This document shows positions 35,183-44,148 of a stretch of 64,000 nt of DNA, one piece after another (positions within the stretch are counted from its first letter, which is position 1; every line of letters begins with the position of its first letter). The translations under genes were made by a program, and so were the position numbers. The notes beneath the pieces were generated by a model that was given only the letters and a program-made list of their open reading frames with translations, did not search any database and was not told the origin of the DNA. This stretch comes from JAWLGZ01 sp041690635 (GTDB taxonomy: Bacteria; Pseudomonadota; Gammaproteobacteria; Thiohalomonadales; Thiohalomonadaceae): NCBI GenBank assembly GCA_041690635.1, contig JAWLGZ010000006.1, positions 62,001 through 126,000 on the forward strand. The letters are read 5' to 3'.

Positions 35183-37054
35183 TCAATAATCCCCATTCTC
35201 CGTCCACATCTCCGGCTTGAAGTGGATCACGCGGTTGCGCCCCTGTTCCTTGGCCTTGTAGAGCGCCACGTCGGCGTATTTGATTGCCTGCCACAGGGTG
35301 TCGGCGTCACGCGGGAAGTCAGCGATGCCAATGGAGATGGTCTTCTGCAGGGTGGTGCCGGCCAGGCGCACCTTTTCGTTCTCCACCGCCTCGCGAATCT
35401 TCTCGGCCACGGTGTCGCCGTTGTTATCGGCAGTCTCCTGCAGGATGACCATGAACTCCTCGCCGCCGTAGCGGATCACCAGGTCGGAGCTGCGCACTAC
35501 CCGGCGCAACACCTTGGCGAGGGATTTGAGCACCGCATCGCCCGCATCGTGGCCGTAGGTGTCGTTGACCTTCTTGAAGTAGTCCAGGTCCAGCATGAGA
35601 ACGGAGAGTTGCGCCTGCCGCCGGTTGGTGGTGGCGACCAGCGTCTCCATGTACTCCTCCAGGAACCGGCGGTTGTGCAGGCCGGTCATCGGGTCCCGCA
35701 GGTTGGTTTCGCGTAGCGTGTCCATCAGCCGCTTGGCCTCGATCACCGGCGCCGCTTCGCGCAGGTAGACCTGGATGAACGGCACCAACTCCTGGAAGTG
35801 CTTCCCCTCACTCGTATTGCAGATGATCTGCACCACGCTGCCGACCGAGCCGGACTGGATGATGGGAATGCAGATATGGCCCTGCGCCCCGGGCGGATGC
35901 TCGTCACCCGGGTTGAAGGCGACACAGATATCCGGATGGTCGATGGAGTCGATGATGTGGCCGGTGCGCCTGGCGCGGCACGCCTCGGAACGCACCAGAA
36001 TCTGGGGGTTGCACCAGCGGCAACCGCCATCCGGCTGTCCATCCACCAGCACCGGCATCATGCGGTTCTTGCTCGAGGCCACCTCGTAGATGGAGAAGTG
36101 GTCAATATAGAACCCGTCGCCGAGGACGCGCCCGATGCGGCAGTATACCTCGCGCTTGGTCTCGTCCTCCTCGATGGCCTGTTTGAACTGGGACGCCTCA
36201 ATCAGCGCCTCCACCATGCCGATGGTGTTGTTCAGCAGGTTGTGGCCATTCTGCGGCGCCTTGTAACGGATCAGCTGCGCAACGTTACTGCTGATCTGGC
36301 TGAGGCCGGCGTGCAGGTAGTCGGTCAGCTTGTTGAGGTCGTCGGCGATTTGCCCCACCTCGTCGTTGGTGCGCCGCTGGATCTTGTGGGTGAAGTTGCC
36401 CTCGATGGCATCGGCGACCGCGCCCTGTACGTCGGCAGCTGTGGTCACCAGTGGGCGGGTCATGTGGCGCACGACGAGTACCGTAAAGGCGGCAAAGATG
36501 CCGACGGTCAGCACCATCGCTGCGATGGTGATCAGTGCGCTCTGCTTCAGATGCGCCATGGAGATGGAGAGCGACACGGCACCGAGCACCGTGCCGTCGG
36601 GCACCTGGTGGCATTGCAGGCAATCGGGGTTGCCGGTCCGATCGGCGGTGAAGGGGATGGTTGCGCGGAATACCGGGGCGCTTCCTTCATTCTCCAACGC
36701 GAAGTAGGGGAGGCCGGTCTCCAGCACCTCTGCCTCGATGCGGTCCTGAAGCTGCTCTTCCTCCAGGCCCGCACCGAACTGGTTCACCACCTGCGGGCCA
36801 CGCAGCACCCGGGCACTGAGCAGGCCGTCCACATGCCGGAGGCGATCGAAAAACTGGGCACGCTGGGAGATGGTGCCGTTGACCATCGCTTCGGTCAGGT
36901 TCACGCGGACGATCTCCGCCGCGGTGCGCGCATGCTCCTGGGCCGACTGGAGGGAGAAGTACCGGAAGGAGATCAGGCTGACGATGATCAACACCACCAC
37001 CATCACGGCAGCCAGCGCCGCCGTGAATAGCGTCGTTTTCAAGTTGAGCCGCAT
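35183..37054 (-). CDS. Membrane diguanylate cyclase with haem-c-type sensor motif (Tll0287-like, HAMP, GAF, GGDEF)
   Basis: A 623-residue signalling protein that should make c-di-GMP. Order: membrane helix (about 9-31), periplasmic sensor to about 170 carrying CLQCH (Cys145, Cys148, His149), a covalent haem motif as in Tll0287-like domains, a second membrane helix, HAMP, a GAF-like region with HICIPI, and a C-terminal GGDEF domain with active-site RYGGEEF. Haem suggests sensing of redox state, O2 or NO. It is divergent from a Dnr-like regulator at the edge of the denitrification locus. Its stop codon TGA lies in the MITE target duplication. Confidence 0.88.
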   Translation of the reverse strand: MRLNLKTTLFTAALAAVMVVVLIIVSLISFRYFSLQSAQEHARTAAEIVRVNLTEAMVNGTISQRAQFFDRLRHVDGLLSARVLRGPQVVNQFGAGLEEEQLQDRIEAEVLETGLPYFALENEGSAPVFRATIPFTADRTGNPDCLQCHQVPDGTVLGAVSLSISMAHLKQSALITIAAMVLTVGIFAAFTVLVVRHMTRPLVTTAADVQGAVADAIEGNFTHKIQRRTNDEVGQIADDLNKLTDYLHAGLSQISSNVAQLIRYKAPQNGHNLLNNTIGMVEALIEASQFKQAIEEDETKREVYCRIGRVLGDGFYIDHFSIYEVASSKNRMMPVLVDGQPDGGCRWCNPQILVRSEACRARRTGHIIDSIDHPDICVAFNPGDEHPPGAQGHICIPIIQSGSVGSVVQIICNTSEGKHFQELVPFIQVYLREAAPVIEAKRLMDTLRETNLRDPMTGLHNRRFLEEYMETLVATTNRRQAQLSVLMLDLDYFKKVNDTYGHDAGDAVLKSLAKVLRRVVRSSDLVIRYGGEEFMVILQETADNNGDTVAEKIREAVENEKVRLAGTTLQKTISIGIADFPRDADTLWQAIKYADVALYKAKEQGRNRVIHFKPEMWTENGDY

Positions 37055-37253
37055 CCACTTCCCCCCGTCTTGGCCGTCTCTTGTTGGACGGATGCCCTAT
37101 TTTGCTGTAACGGCCTGTTGTAGACAATTGCCAAATAGCAAGATTCGTATATTTACCTATTCAGAGACGCTAATAAACTGATTTAGCCGCCTATTATTCT
37201 TTTGCAGGTTATGTCAGATTACCGCTTCACCCCGTACGAGAGAGCCGAACCAC

Positions 37254-37931
37254 GTGGATCTCGACCTTGAAAACGCACTGGCCCATCACCCCTGTTTCCG
37301 GGGTCTCTCCGAGGAGCAGTTCGGGATGTTGCGGTGTGGGCTGAGTGTTACCCGCATCGATCAGGGTGAGCACCTTTTTCGACAGGGGCAGCAGGCCGAG
37401 CGTTTTTTCTACGTCCATGCCGGGCAGATCAAGCTCTACCGGCTTTCGCCGAGCGGGAATGAGAAGGTGATCGAGATCGTTCGGCCCGGTCAGACCTTTG
37501 CCGAGGCGGTCATGTTCATGTCGCGACAGGACTATCCGGTCAGCGCCGAAGCACTTTCGGCTTCGGAGGTGGTGACAATCGAGGGCCGGGTGTTTCTCGG
37601 CATCCTGCGCGAGTCGGTAGACACCTGTTTCCGCCTGATGAGCGACATGAGCGTACGCCTGCATGAACGCATCCTCGAAATCGACGCGCTCACGTTACAA
37701 AATGCGACCCTGCGACTGGTGAACTATCTGCTCTACCGCTTTCGGGAGGAACCCGATTCGGATCAGATCTGTCTCCCCGCGGCAAAGCACATTATCGCTT
37801 CACATCTCTCCATTCAGCCCGAGACCTTGTCGCGCATCCTGAGCAGCTTGAGCAGCAAAGGACTGATCAGCGTCAAAGGACTGATGATCACCGTCCACGA
37901 CCTCGACGGATTGCAGGACCTGGCGAACTGA
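37254..37931 (+). CDS. dnr: CRP/FNR-family regulator, Dnr-like (probable NO sensor)
   Basis: A 225-residue regulator with an N-terminal cyclic-nucleotide-binding-like sensor (about 10-125) and a C-terminal winged helix (LPAAKHIIASHLSIQPETLSRILSSL). There are no cysteines arranged for an iron-sulfur cluster, unlike the neighbouring Fnr. Dnr/NnrR/DNR proteins activate nir and nor genes in response to NO. Recognition-helix residues in ETLSR are close to the E-x2-SR of FNR, consistent with TTGAY-N4-ATCAA targets found in this window. The start is a GTG with a weak ribosome-binding site. Confidence 0.82.
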   Translation: MDLDLENALAHHPCFRGLSEEQFGMLRCGLSVTRIDQGEHLFRQGQQAERFFYVHAGQIKLYRLSPSGNEKVIEIVRPGQTFAEAVMFMSRQDYPVSAEALSASEVVTIEGRVFLGILRESVDTCFRLMSDMSVRLHERILEIDALTLQNATLRLVNYLLYRFREEPDSDQICLPAAKHIIASHLSIQPETLSRILSSLSSKGLISVKGLMITVHDLDGLQDLAN

Positions 37932-37958
37932 CGCTCGCCGCCCGGGTCCGGCGGAACG

Positions 37959-38732
37959 CTATCGCACGGCGACCTGCAACTGCCATAACGGCCGGACGCT
38001 GGCCAGTTCGCTCAGCACATCCAGCTTGAACAGCCGTGTGAAGCGCCCGCTCACCACCAGCAGTCCGCGTGCCTCGAACTGCTTGAAGGTGCGGCTGACC
38101 GTCTCTACCGCCAGGCCGAGATAGTTGGCGATCTCGTTGCGGGACATCGGCAGGCGGAACTCTTTGGAAGGCAGCCCGTGTTCATCGAGGCGGGTGGCGA
38201 CGCTGACCAGAAAGGCAGCCAGACGCTGCTCGGCGCTGTGGGTGCCCATCAGCATCGACATCCACTGGTCGTGGAGGATCCGTCGGCTCATGCTGCGGAT
38301 CAGCTCCTCCTGGAAGGTGGGACGCTTTTCGCCAAGGAGGTTCAAATCGGCCAGGCTCATGCGGCAGACGCTGCTCCCTTCCAGTGCTTCGGCGGCGTAG
38401 GTGTAACGGCCGGAATCGATCGCCTCCAGCCCGATCAACTCGCCGGGGAAGTGGAACCCGACCACCTGTTCCGTACCGTCGTCCCGTGCGGCATAGCTGC
38501 GAAAGGAGCCGGATTTCACCGCAAAGATGTGCTGAAACCGCTCACCCGGAGAGAACAGTCGCTGCCCTTTGCCGATCCGTTCACGCCGGCTGACGATACG
38601 GTCCAGCAGCGCTTCGTCACTACCCAGACCGGCGACCTCGCACAGGCCGAGGAGGCCGCAGTTGCCGCAGGCCACCTCTGTGGCACCGAGGCTAATCTTC
38701 TTCAACTTTGCCGGTATGCTATTTGTCTTCAT
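37959..38732 (-). CDS. fnr: Fumarate/nitrate reduction regulator Fnr/Anr (oxygen sensor)
   Basis: A 257-residue CRP/FNR regulator carrying the four cluster cysteines: Cys22, Cys25 and Cys31 near the N-terminus (ACGNCGLLGLC) and Cys123 (SSVCRMS). They bind a [4Fe-4S] cluster that O2 destroys. The helix-turn-helix has the VETVSRTF recognition sequence of FNR. The ATG at 38732 gives a typical FNR N-terminus; an upstream ATG at 38762 is possible. It lies tail-to-tail with the Dnr-like gene and upstream (in transcription order) of nothing else in the nor operon. Confidence 0.92.
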   Translation of the reverse strand: MKTNSIPAKLKKISLGATEVACGNCGLLGLCEVAGLGSDEALLDRIVSRRERIGKGQRLFSPGERFQHIFAVKSGSFRSYAARDDGTEQVVGFHFPGELIGLEAIDSGRYTYAAEALEGSSVCRMSLADLNLLGEKRPTFQEELIRSMSRRILHDQWMSMLMGTHSAEQRLAAFLVSVATRLDEHGLPSKEFRLPMSRNEIANYLGLAVETVSRTFKQFEARGLLVVSGRFTRLFKLDVLSELASVRPLWQLQVAVR

Positions 38733-38817
38733 GGCGGTTGCTCGCTCTTTTTTCCGATACATTCACCCGCCGGCAGATGCCGACGGCCCCCCCTCACAGA
38801 TGCTCTCTATTTCTGAT

Positions 38818-40653
38818 TCACGCGGTTAGTTGGGCATAGAGCAGCGGCAGGCGCCGCGGCAGTTCCGAAGGGCGGCGGATGACAACAAATCCGTCGCTGC
38901 CGAACAGGTGCGGCAGGTAGTCGCCCGCCCGGTCGTCGATGGTGACGCAGAAGGGGCGTAGGCCGGCGCGCCGCGCCTCGGCGACGGCGGCACGCGTGTC
39001 TTCGATGCCGTACCGTCCCTCGTACTGGTCCAAATCGTTGGGTTTGCCGTCGGTCAGGATCAGCAGCAGGCGGCGGCTGGCGGCCTGTTCGGCAAGCAGC
39101 GCGGTGGATCGCCGGATTGCCGCGCCCATGCGCGTGTAGTAGCCCGGCTTCAATACCGCGATACGCCCCCGCACGGTGCCGCTGTGGCGTTCTGAGAATT
39201 CCTTGATGTGGTGGAAGCGGACGTGATCGCGGCGACGGGAGGAGAAGCCGAACAGCCCGAAGCGATCACCGGTGGCCGAAAGGGCCTCGGCAAACAGGAA
39301 CAGACTGTCGCGAATGACATCGATCACCCGCGCATCGTTGTTGACCCAGGCGTCTGTCGAGAGTGAGAGGTCGGCGAGCAGCAGACAGGCGAGATCACGT
39401 CCGCCAACGCGCATGTCCCGGTAGAGATTGCCGTCAGCGTCGGCCCGTCCGGTCGCCCGCTGGGTGATGAAACGTTCGCAGGCATCCAGGTCAATCTCGC
39501 TGCCCTCCGGCTGCGCCCGGTGCCAGACCCGTGACGGTGCCAGTGCCTGGAACTGGCTGCGCAGCCGCCCGGCGGTGCGCCGTAGCCGATCCGGAAGGTC
39601 GCACGGCTCTGCGGTGGCCGCAATCAGCGGTTGCAACCGGCAGTGCTCCGGCCTGAGCACCCCTTTGCGGAAGTCCCACTCCGGGAGCAGAATACCGTCA
39701 CTCAGCGGCACGTCATCATCCGCGGCGGAGGGGAGATCGAGATCGAACCGAACCCGGCTGGCGGTGGCGCGCCGGTCGCGGGCCACGCTGAGGACATCCA
39801 GATCGTCAGCCAGCCGACTGGCCTGCTCCGGGTCGTCCTCATCGTCGGTTTCCCGGTCGACACGGGCGAACTCGCCCCACCCCAGGATCACGTCCCAGCG
39901 TATGCCCATCAGCCCGCCCTTGCGTTCCGGGCTTTCGGTGCGCTCGGCGTTGCGGCGCCGCCCGTCGCGCCCGTCATGGCTGCGCCCCTCGTTCGACTCG
40001 GGGTCGTCATCGGCGCCGCGGGTTCCCCGCTCCAGTCCGAAGTGTGGCGGCGAAGGGTGCAGCCAGAGGCAGACCGGGTGGGGCGGCCGGCTGGCAGGGG
40101 GCAGGTGACGGATGCTCCCCGGCTCCTCCAGGGCGGTGCGAATCGCCGCCTCCTGGGCCGCTTCATCCGGCGGCAGCGACTCGGGCAGGGGACGTTCGTT
40201 CAACTCCGCCGCGACCAGACGTCGGTAGCGTGCCGTGAGCCCCGGAAATTGCTCCATGGCCAGCCGGGTCAAATGCTGGTTCTCCTGAATCCACGGACGC
40301 CGGGGTCCTGTTTCGCCGGCGGCGAGGGCGGCGAGCCAAAGGTAGAGATCACGATTGAGCGACTCGCTGGCGAAGTGATCGATCACTGCCGGAAGCCGCA
40401 GCGCCTGTTCGTCACGCCAGGCCAGTTCAACCTGTGTTCCGGTGCCGGCGACCCGCTGCAACCATCCACGCCGGGCCTGGTAATCGGTGCCCTGGGTCAC
40501 CTCCACGCGCAGGCCGCCGTCACCCCCCAGGGCGCGGAACATCACGCCAACGGTACGGGCAACCGACGCTAACGGGACGGCGGCGTGCGGGTATCCGGTG
40601 CGTGCGGCCCGGGTGATCAGACGGTGCCAGAGTGCTCCGACATGCTCTTCCAT
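38818..40653 (-). CDS. norD: Nitric oxide reductase activation protein NorD
   Basis: NorD, with NorQ, is needed to insert the non-haem iron (FeB) or otherwise activate NorCB. The 611-residue protein has an alpha-helical N-terminal part, a charged Arg/Asp/Glu-rich middle (about 205-290) and a C-terminal von Willebrand A domain (about 420-610) with a MIDAS-like LLADLSLSTDAW and DGKPND. It is the last gene of an operon starting at norE, 10 bases after a CcoG-like gene. Confidence 0.9.
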   Translation of the reverse strand: MEEHVGALWHRLITRAARTGYPHAAVPLASVARTVGVMFRALGGDGGLRVEVTQGTDYQARRGWLQRVAGTGTQVELAWRDEQALRLPAVIDHFASESLNRDLYLWLAALAAGETGPRRPWIQENQHLTRLAMEQFPGLTARYRRLVAAELNERPLPESLPPDEAAQEAAIRTALEEPGSIRHLPPASRPPHPVCLWLHPSPPHFGLERGTRGADDDPESNEGRSHDGRDGRRRNAERTESPERKGGLMGIRWDVILGWGEFARVDRETDDEDDPEQASRLADDLDVLSVARDRRATASRVRFDLDLPSAADDDVPLSDGILLPEWDFRKGVLRPEHCRLQPLIAATAEPCDLPDRLRRTAGRLRSQFQALAPSRVWHRAQPEGSEIDLDACERFITQRATGRADADGNLYRDMRVGGRDLACLLLADLSLSTDAWVNNDARVIDVIRDSLFLFAEALSATGDRFGLFGFSSRRRDHVRFHHIKEFSERHSGTVRGRIAVLKPGYYTRMGAAIRRSTALLAEQAASRRLLLILTDGKPNDLDQYEGRYGIEDTRAAVAEARRAGLRPFCVTIDDRAGDYLPHLFGSDGFVVIRRPSELPRRLPLLYAQLTA

Positions 40654-40663
40654 TGCCTACACC

Positions 40664-41773
40664 TCAGGAGGTTCCCTTGCAGGGTGGGTTTGGTGCAGCG
40701 CCGTAACCTGCCAGGGCGATCGTGTTCCCGTCGCTTAGCTCGTGGGTCTGAGCGCACTCTTCCTCGCATCCGCGCAACTCGTGACGACCGCGAAAACAGC
40801 CTTCCCCGAAGCGGCGGTTGCGGCCCGATTCGCGATCGGAGACCGGCAGCGCGCAGTCGCCATCCACCCACTGCAGGAGCGAGCCCCGTGGGTCATCGGC
40901 CCGCACCTGGTCGCAGGCTTCGATACAGCGGGCGCACTGGGTACAGGTGAACATCCGGCGCTTGATGGTGCGCGGCTTCAGGCGCATCGGACAGGCGTTG
41001 TCGCAGGCGGCGTCGCAGTTCATGCAGGCAGCGGCGCGGGCCCCTTCGAAACCGATCACCATGCCCCGTTTGTTGCCCATCCAGGCCAGACTCTGAAATA
41101 GCCCGACGGCACAGCCGAAACGGCAGAACAGGTGCCGGGCGAGCAGAAATTCAATGGTGAAAACCGTGGTGCCGGCCACCAGAAAGACGGTCTGATTCCG
41201 CGTCGATTCGCCAGCCAGCAGGTTGCCCCACACCTCCACGGGCGGGAGCAGGTAGGTGAGCAGACTGATGGTCCAGAGGAAGGCGAAGAACAGCACACCG
41301 ATTAGAGTCGGCAGCCACCACACCGCACGTGGGACGATACGCCTTCCATCCGGAAGCGACTCCGGCAAGGGGGTCCGCCGCTCCCAGACGGTGAGACTGC
41401 CGCTGGCGCGGCGTACCATGGCGTTGATCAGCTCCACCACAGAGAAGTGCGGGCAGAGCCAGCCGCAGTAGAGCCGTCCCCAGCGCCAGGCGATCCAGAG
41501 GAACAGGGCGCCGCCGCCGAACAGCGGCACGAAGCCGCGCCAGAAGAGGTTCCAGGCGGCGTGGCCGATCCCCGTTTCGCCGCGGATGAACGGATCGAGT
41601 CCGAGGGTCCAGGGCTGGCCGAACAGGATGAAGTGGCCGAGGGTCAGGTCAAACCGGAACAGGTCGAGCGGCGGGGCAAGCACGAACAGCGCAAAGAAGC
41701 CGATGCGCATCGCGAGCCGCTGCCGTTGTAGCTGCGTACTCGGGAGTTTGTGGAGCCGGTCCGGCGGCGTCAC
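40664..41773 (-). CDS. CcoG/FixG-like membrane ferredoxin in the nor operon
   Basis: A polyferredoxin-type membrane protein of about 369 residues. Several membrane helices hold YCGWLCPHFSVVE and CRFGCAVGLFQS, typical of CcoG/NapH/NosR relatives. Two ferredoxin clusters follow: CMNCDAACDNACP and CTQCARCIEAC. The GTG at 41773 overlaps the upstream stop codon as GTGA; the longer open frame upstream runs through the neighbouring gene and is not likely used. CcoG assists copper delivery to haem-copper oxidases; here, inside nor accessory genes, a redox role in NorCB maturation is an inference. The C-terminal 60 residues are Cys/Arg-rich and unassigned. Confidence 0.82.
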   Translation of the reverse strand: MTPPDRLHKLPSTQLQRQRLAMRIGFFALFVLAPPLDLFRFDLTLGHFILFGQPWTLGLDPFIRGETGIGHAAWNLFWRGFVPLFGGGALFLWIAWRWGRLYCGWLCPHFSVVELINAMVRRASGSLTVWERRTPLPESLPDGRRIVPRAVWWLPTLIGVLFFAFLWTISLLTYLLPPVEVWGNLLAGESTRNQTVFLVAGTTVFTIEFLLARHLFCRFGCAVGLFQSLAWMGNKRGMVIGFEGARAAACMNCDAACDNACPMRLKPRTIKRRMFTCTQCARCIEACDQVRADDPRGSLLQWVDGDCALPVSDRESGRNRRFGEGCFRGRHELRGCEEECAQTHELSDGNTIALAGYGAAPNPPCKGTS

Positions 41774-42168
41774 AGTGTCGGCCCGATGATGGGATAGCGG
41801 TAGGTGCGTCCCGCCATCGCCCGCGCGAGCCCGATCATGCCGGCGAGTACCAGTGCAGCGTGGCAGGTGACCAGGTAGGTGAGCACCACCATCCAGGTAT
41901 TGGGATTGTGCGGCCCGCCGATGCCGATTGATGCCCCGCCGACTATGACCAGAAGGATACCGGCCCACAGGCTGCCTGCCAGCGCCTGACGCGTGTGGTT
42001 GGCCGCGAGGGTATCGCCCTCGTTTGCATGACGGATATAGAGGAGTACCAGGGCGACAAAAGGCACGACCGGGATCAGCAGCAGGTTGGCAAGGTAGAGC
42101 GATTCCGCCAGCACCGCTGCGCGCCGGTCCCTCTCTGTCACCAATTCCTCAGCGGCCGAAAGCGGCAA
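41770..42168 (-). CDS. Small membrane protein of the nor accessory operon
   Basis: A 132-residue protein with three to four hydrophobic segments (about 23-45, 65-85, 92-115). I do not recognise a named family; the tail RTYRYPIIG resembles DUF4870/Tic20-like proteins. It overlaps norQ by 20 bases and the next gene by 4, so it is translated with the nor accessory genes and probably works in NO reductase assembly or electron supply. Confidence 0.7.
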   Translation of the reverse strand: MPLSAAEELVTERDRRAAVLAESLYLANLLLIPVVPFVALVLLYIRHANEGDTLAANHTRQALAGSLWAGILLVIVGGASIGIGGPHNPNTWMVVLTYLVTCHAALVLAGMIGLARAMAGRTYRYPIIGPTL

Positions 42169-42958
42169 GGATGACCTCCATCAGTGCATCCACGGTTTCG
42201 ATGTCGTCGGTGAGTGGTTCGGCCAGTGCTGACCGGCACGCTTCGACCGGGTCACAGCCACCGCGCATCAGCGTGGCGGCATAGACCAGCAGGCGGGTGG
42301 AGGCGGCCTCTTCCAGATCGTGGTCCTTCAGTGATCGTACGGCGCCGGCCAACGAGACCAGCATTTGCGCCACGTGCGGCTGGATACCCGTTTCGCGTTC
42401 GATGATCTCCCGCTCCAGGTCCGCGGGCGGATAGCCGAAGCGGATGGCGACGAATCGCTGCCGGGTCGAGGGTTTCATTCCCTTCAACAGGTTCTGATAA
42501 CCAGGATTGTAGGAGACCACCAGCATGAATTCCGGCGGCGCCTCCAGCGTCTCGCCGGTACGCTCGATCGGAAGAATGCGTCGATCATCGGAGAGCGGAT
42601 GCAGCACCACCGTGGTGTCCTTGCGTGCCTCCACCACCTCGTCCAGGTAACAGATCGCTCCCTCGCGCACCGCGCGGGTGAGCGGGCCATCGTTCCAATA
42701 GGTGCGACCGTCGCCAATCAGGTGCCGGCCGACCAGATCGGCGGCGGTAAGATCGTCGTGGCAGGCGACCGTGTAGAGCGGACGGCTGAGCCGTGCTGCC
42801 ATGTGGGCGATGAAACGGGTCTTACCGCAGCCGGTCGGTCCCTTGATCAGCACCGGCAGCCGATTGCGCCACGCGTGCTCGAACAGCGCCACCTCATTGC
42901 CTTGGGGCGCATAAAAGGGAAGTTCGTTCTCGCTGATTCTTTGCGCTTGTGCCGTCAT
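42149..42958 (-). CDS. norQ: NorQ/CbbQ-type MoxR AAA+ ATPase
   Basis: The ATPase partner of NorD for maturation of NO reductase. The 269-residue protein has Walker A GPTGCGKT at 40-47, Walker B in ICYLDEVVEA near 100 and the sensor/arginine-finger region of MoxR proteins (PSTRQRFVAIRF). The C-terminal CbbQ domain is present. It starts with 4 bases overlapping norF (ATGA). Confidence 0.93.
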   Translation of the reverse strand: MTAQAQRISENELPFYAPQGNEVALFEHAWRNRLPVLIKGPTGCGKTRFIAHMAARLSRPLYTVACHDDLTAADLVGRHLIGDGRTYWNDGPLTRAVREGAICYLDEVVEARKDTTVVLHPLSDDRRILPIERTGETLEAPPEFMLVVSYNPGYQNLLKGMKPSTRQRFVAIRFGYPPADLEREIIERETGIQPHVAQMLVSLAGAVRSLKDHDLEEAASTRLLVYAATLMRGGCDPVEACRSALAEPLTDDIETVDALMEVILAAFGR

Positions 42959-43218
42959 CCACCGCCTCCCGGAATAAAGGCCCAGGCGATCAGGCCGCCG
43001 ACCAGCAGCAGGTAGCCGGTCAGCAGCGGACGCCAGAACCCGCGGACCCGCTTCAGGTCCATGAAGTAATCCACCACGAGCTGCGCCTTGATGACTGCAA
43101 GCAGCAGCACGCCCAGTACCAGCATTGTTTCACTCAGCCCGAATGCGGGGGCGGAGAAGGTGACCAGCGTCAGCGCAATCAACACCAGCAGGATTCGATC
43201 GGATACCGCAAAGGTCAT
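42955..43218 (-). CDS. norF: NorF-like small subunit (cytochrome oxidase subunit IV-like)
   Basis: An 87-residue membrane protein with three hydrophobic segments (about 8-24, 30-50, 63-82) and the IKAQLVVDYFMDLKRVRG loop of the prokaryotic COX4/NorF family. In Paracoccus NorE and NorF support NO reductase activity. It lies 15 bases after norE. Confidence 0.85.
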   Translation of the reverse strand: MTFAVSDRILLVLIALTLVTFSAPAFGLSETMLVLGVLLLAVIKAQLVVDYFMDLKRVRGFWRPLLTGYLLLVGGLIAWAFIPGGGG

Positions 43219-43233
43219 GGCGTCATCCCCTCT

Positions 43234-43830
43234 CTACCGCATTACGTAGATCAGCGGAAACAGGATCAGCCACACCAGATCCACCATATGCCAGTAGGAG
43301 GCGCCGGTCTCGACGCCCGTATGCTCTTCCACGCTGTAACCGCCGCGCGCCGCCTTCAGCGCCACCGCGGCCAGGATCACCATGCCCATCAGTACGTGCA
43401 TGAAATGAAAGAAGGTGAGTGACAGGTAGAACATGTAGAAGGTGTTGGTGCTGAGTGTGATTCCGTCGCCGATATGCACCGCGTACTCGCTCAGTTTCAC
43501 CACCACGAACAGGCCACCCAGTGCGATCGCACCCCACAACCAGCGGACACAGCCTTTTGAGTCGCCGACACGAATGGCAGCGACGGCCCGTACTACCAGC
43601 CAGGAGCTGATGATCAAGGTCAAGGTGTTGATGAGACCTGCCGTGCGATCCAGGTGGAGCTGGTAGTGGTTGAACAGCTCCACATGATTTGCACGAGTGA
43701 AGGCGTAGGCGAGGAAGAAGACGCCGAAGGCGACCAGCTCCGCGAAAATGAAGATCCAGATCGCGAGGTCCCCGGGCGGACTGTCCTGGCGCTCGGTGGC
43801 AACAGCAAGGGCGGGGCTCTGTGTCAGCAT
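43234..43830 (-). CDS. norE: NorE, cytochrome c oxidase subunit III-like
   Basis: A 198-residue membrane protein of the haem-copper oxidase subunit III family (WIFIFAELVAFGVFFLAYAF; MYFLSLTFFHFMHV-like helix; YWHMVDLVWLILFPLIY ending). It opens the nor accessory operon norE-norF-norQ-membrane protein-CcoG-like-norD. The ATG at 43830 is preferred over the upstream GTG at 43887 because an FNR-type box lies at 43905-43918, too near the latter for a promoter. Confidence 0.88.
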   Translation of the reverse strand: MLTQSPALAVATERQDSPPGDLAIWIFIFAELVAFGVFFLAYAFTRANHVELFNHYQLHLDRTAGLINTLTLIISSWLVVRAVAAIRVGDSKGCVRWLWGAIALGGLFVVVKLSEYAVHIGDGITLSTNTFYMFYLSLTFFHFMHVLMGMVILAAVALKAARGGYSVEEHTGVETGASYWHMVDLVWLILFPLIYVMR

Positions 43831-44148
43831 TCGAGTCAGACATTGCCTGGTGAATCGGGTGTGAGGCTTACCCGTATGAAACCGCACGCCAGACCGTCGC
43901 TGCCTTGACTTACATCAAGAAAATCTTGATAGGAATACTGGGTTGGAAGGTCTGGGAGCTGAGCGGCGGGGAGCCCGATCCGAAGAACCGCACGTTGCCA
44001 AAGCGCACTCCCGTGAGACACAGAAGCGGCCCGAGTTTCATACGCATCGATCCACTTGTCCGCGACCAGAGTCGCGAGCGCGTTGCACAGTTGGTTGAAC
44101 TCCGGGTGGTGTTAGAATCACCTTCTGCCAAGGGGGGAAAGGGAAGGC
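43831..44148. other. Divergent intergenic region norE / PAS protein
   Basis: It carries the FNR-type box for norE (43905-43918) and the upstream region of the PAS protein, with a TTAGAAT -10-like element at 44112-44118. No gene is seen. Confidence 0.6.
43905..43918 (-). promoter_or_regulatory. FNR/Dnr-type box upstream of norE
   Basis: TTGAC-TTAC-ATCAA, one base from the TTGAT-N4-ATCAA consensus. Its centre is about 80 bases before the norE start codon, suited to activation of the nor accessory operon under low O2 or NO. Confidence 0.75.
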
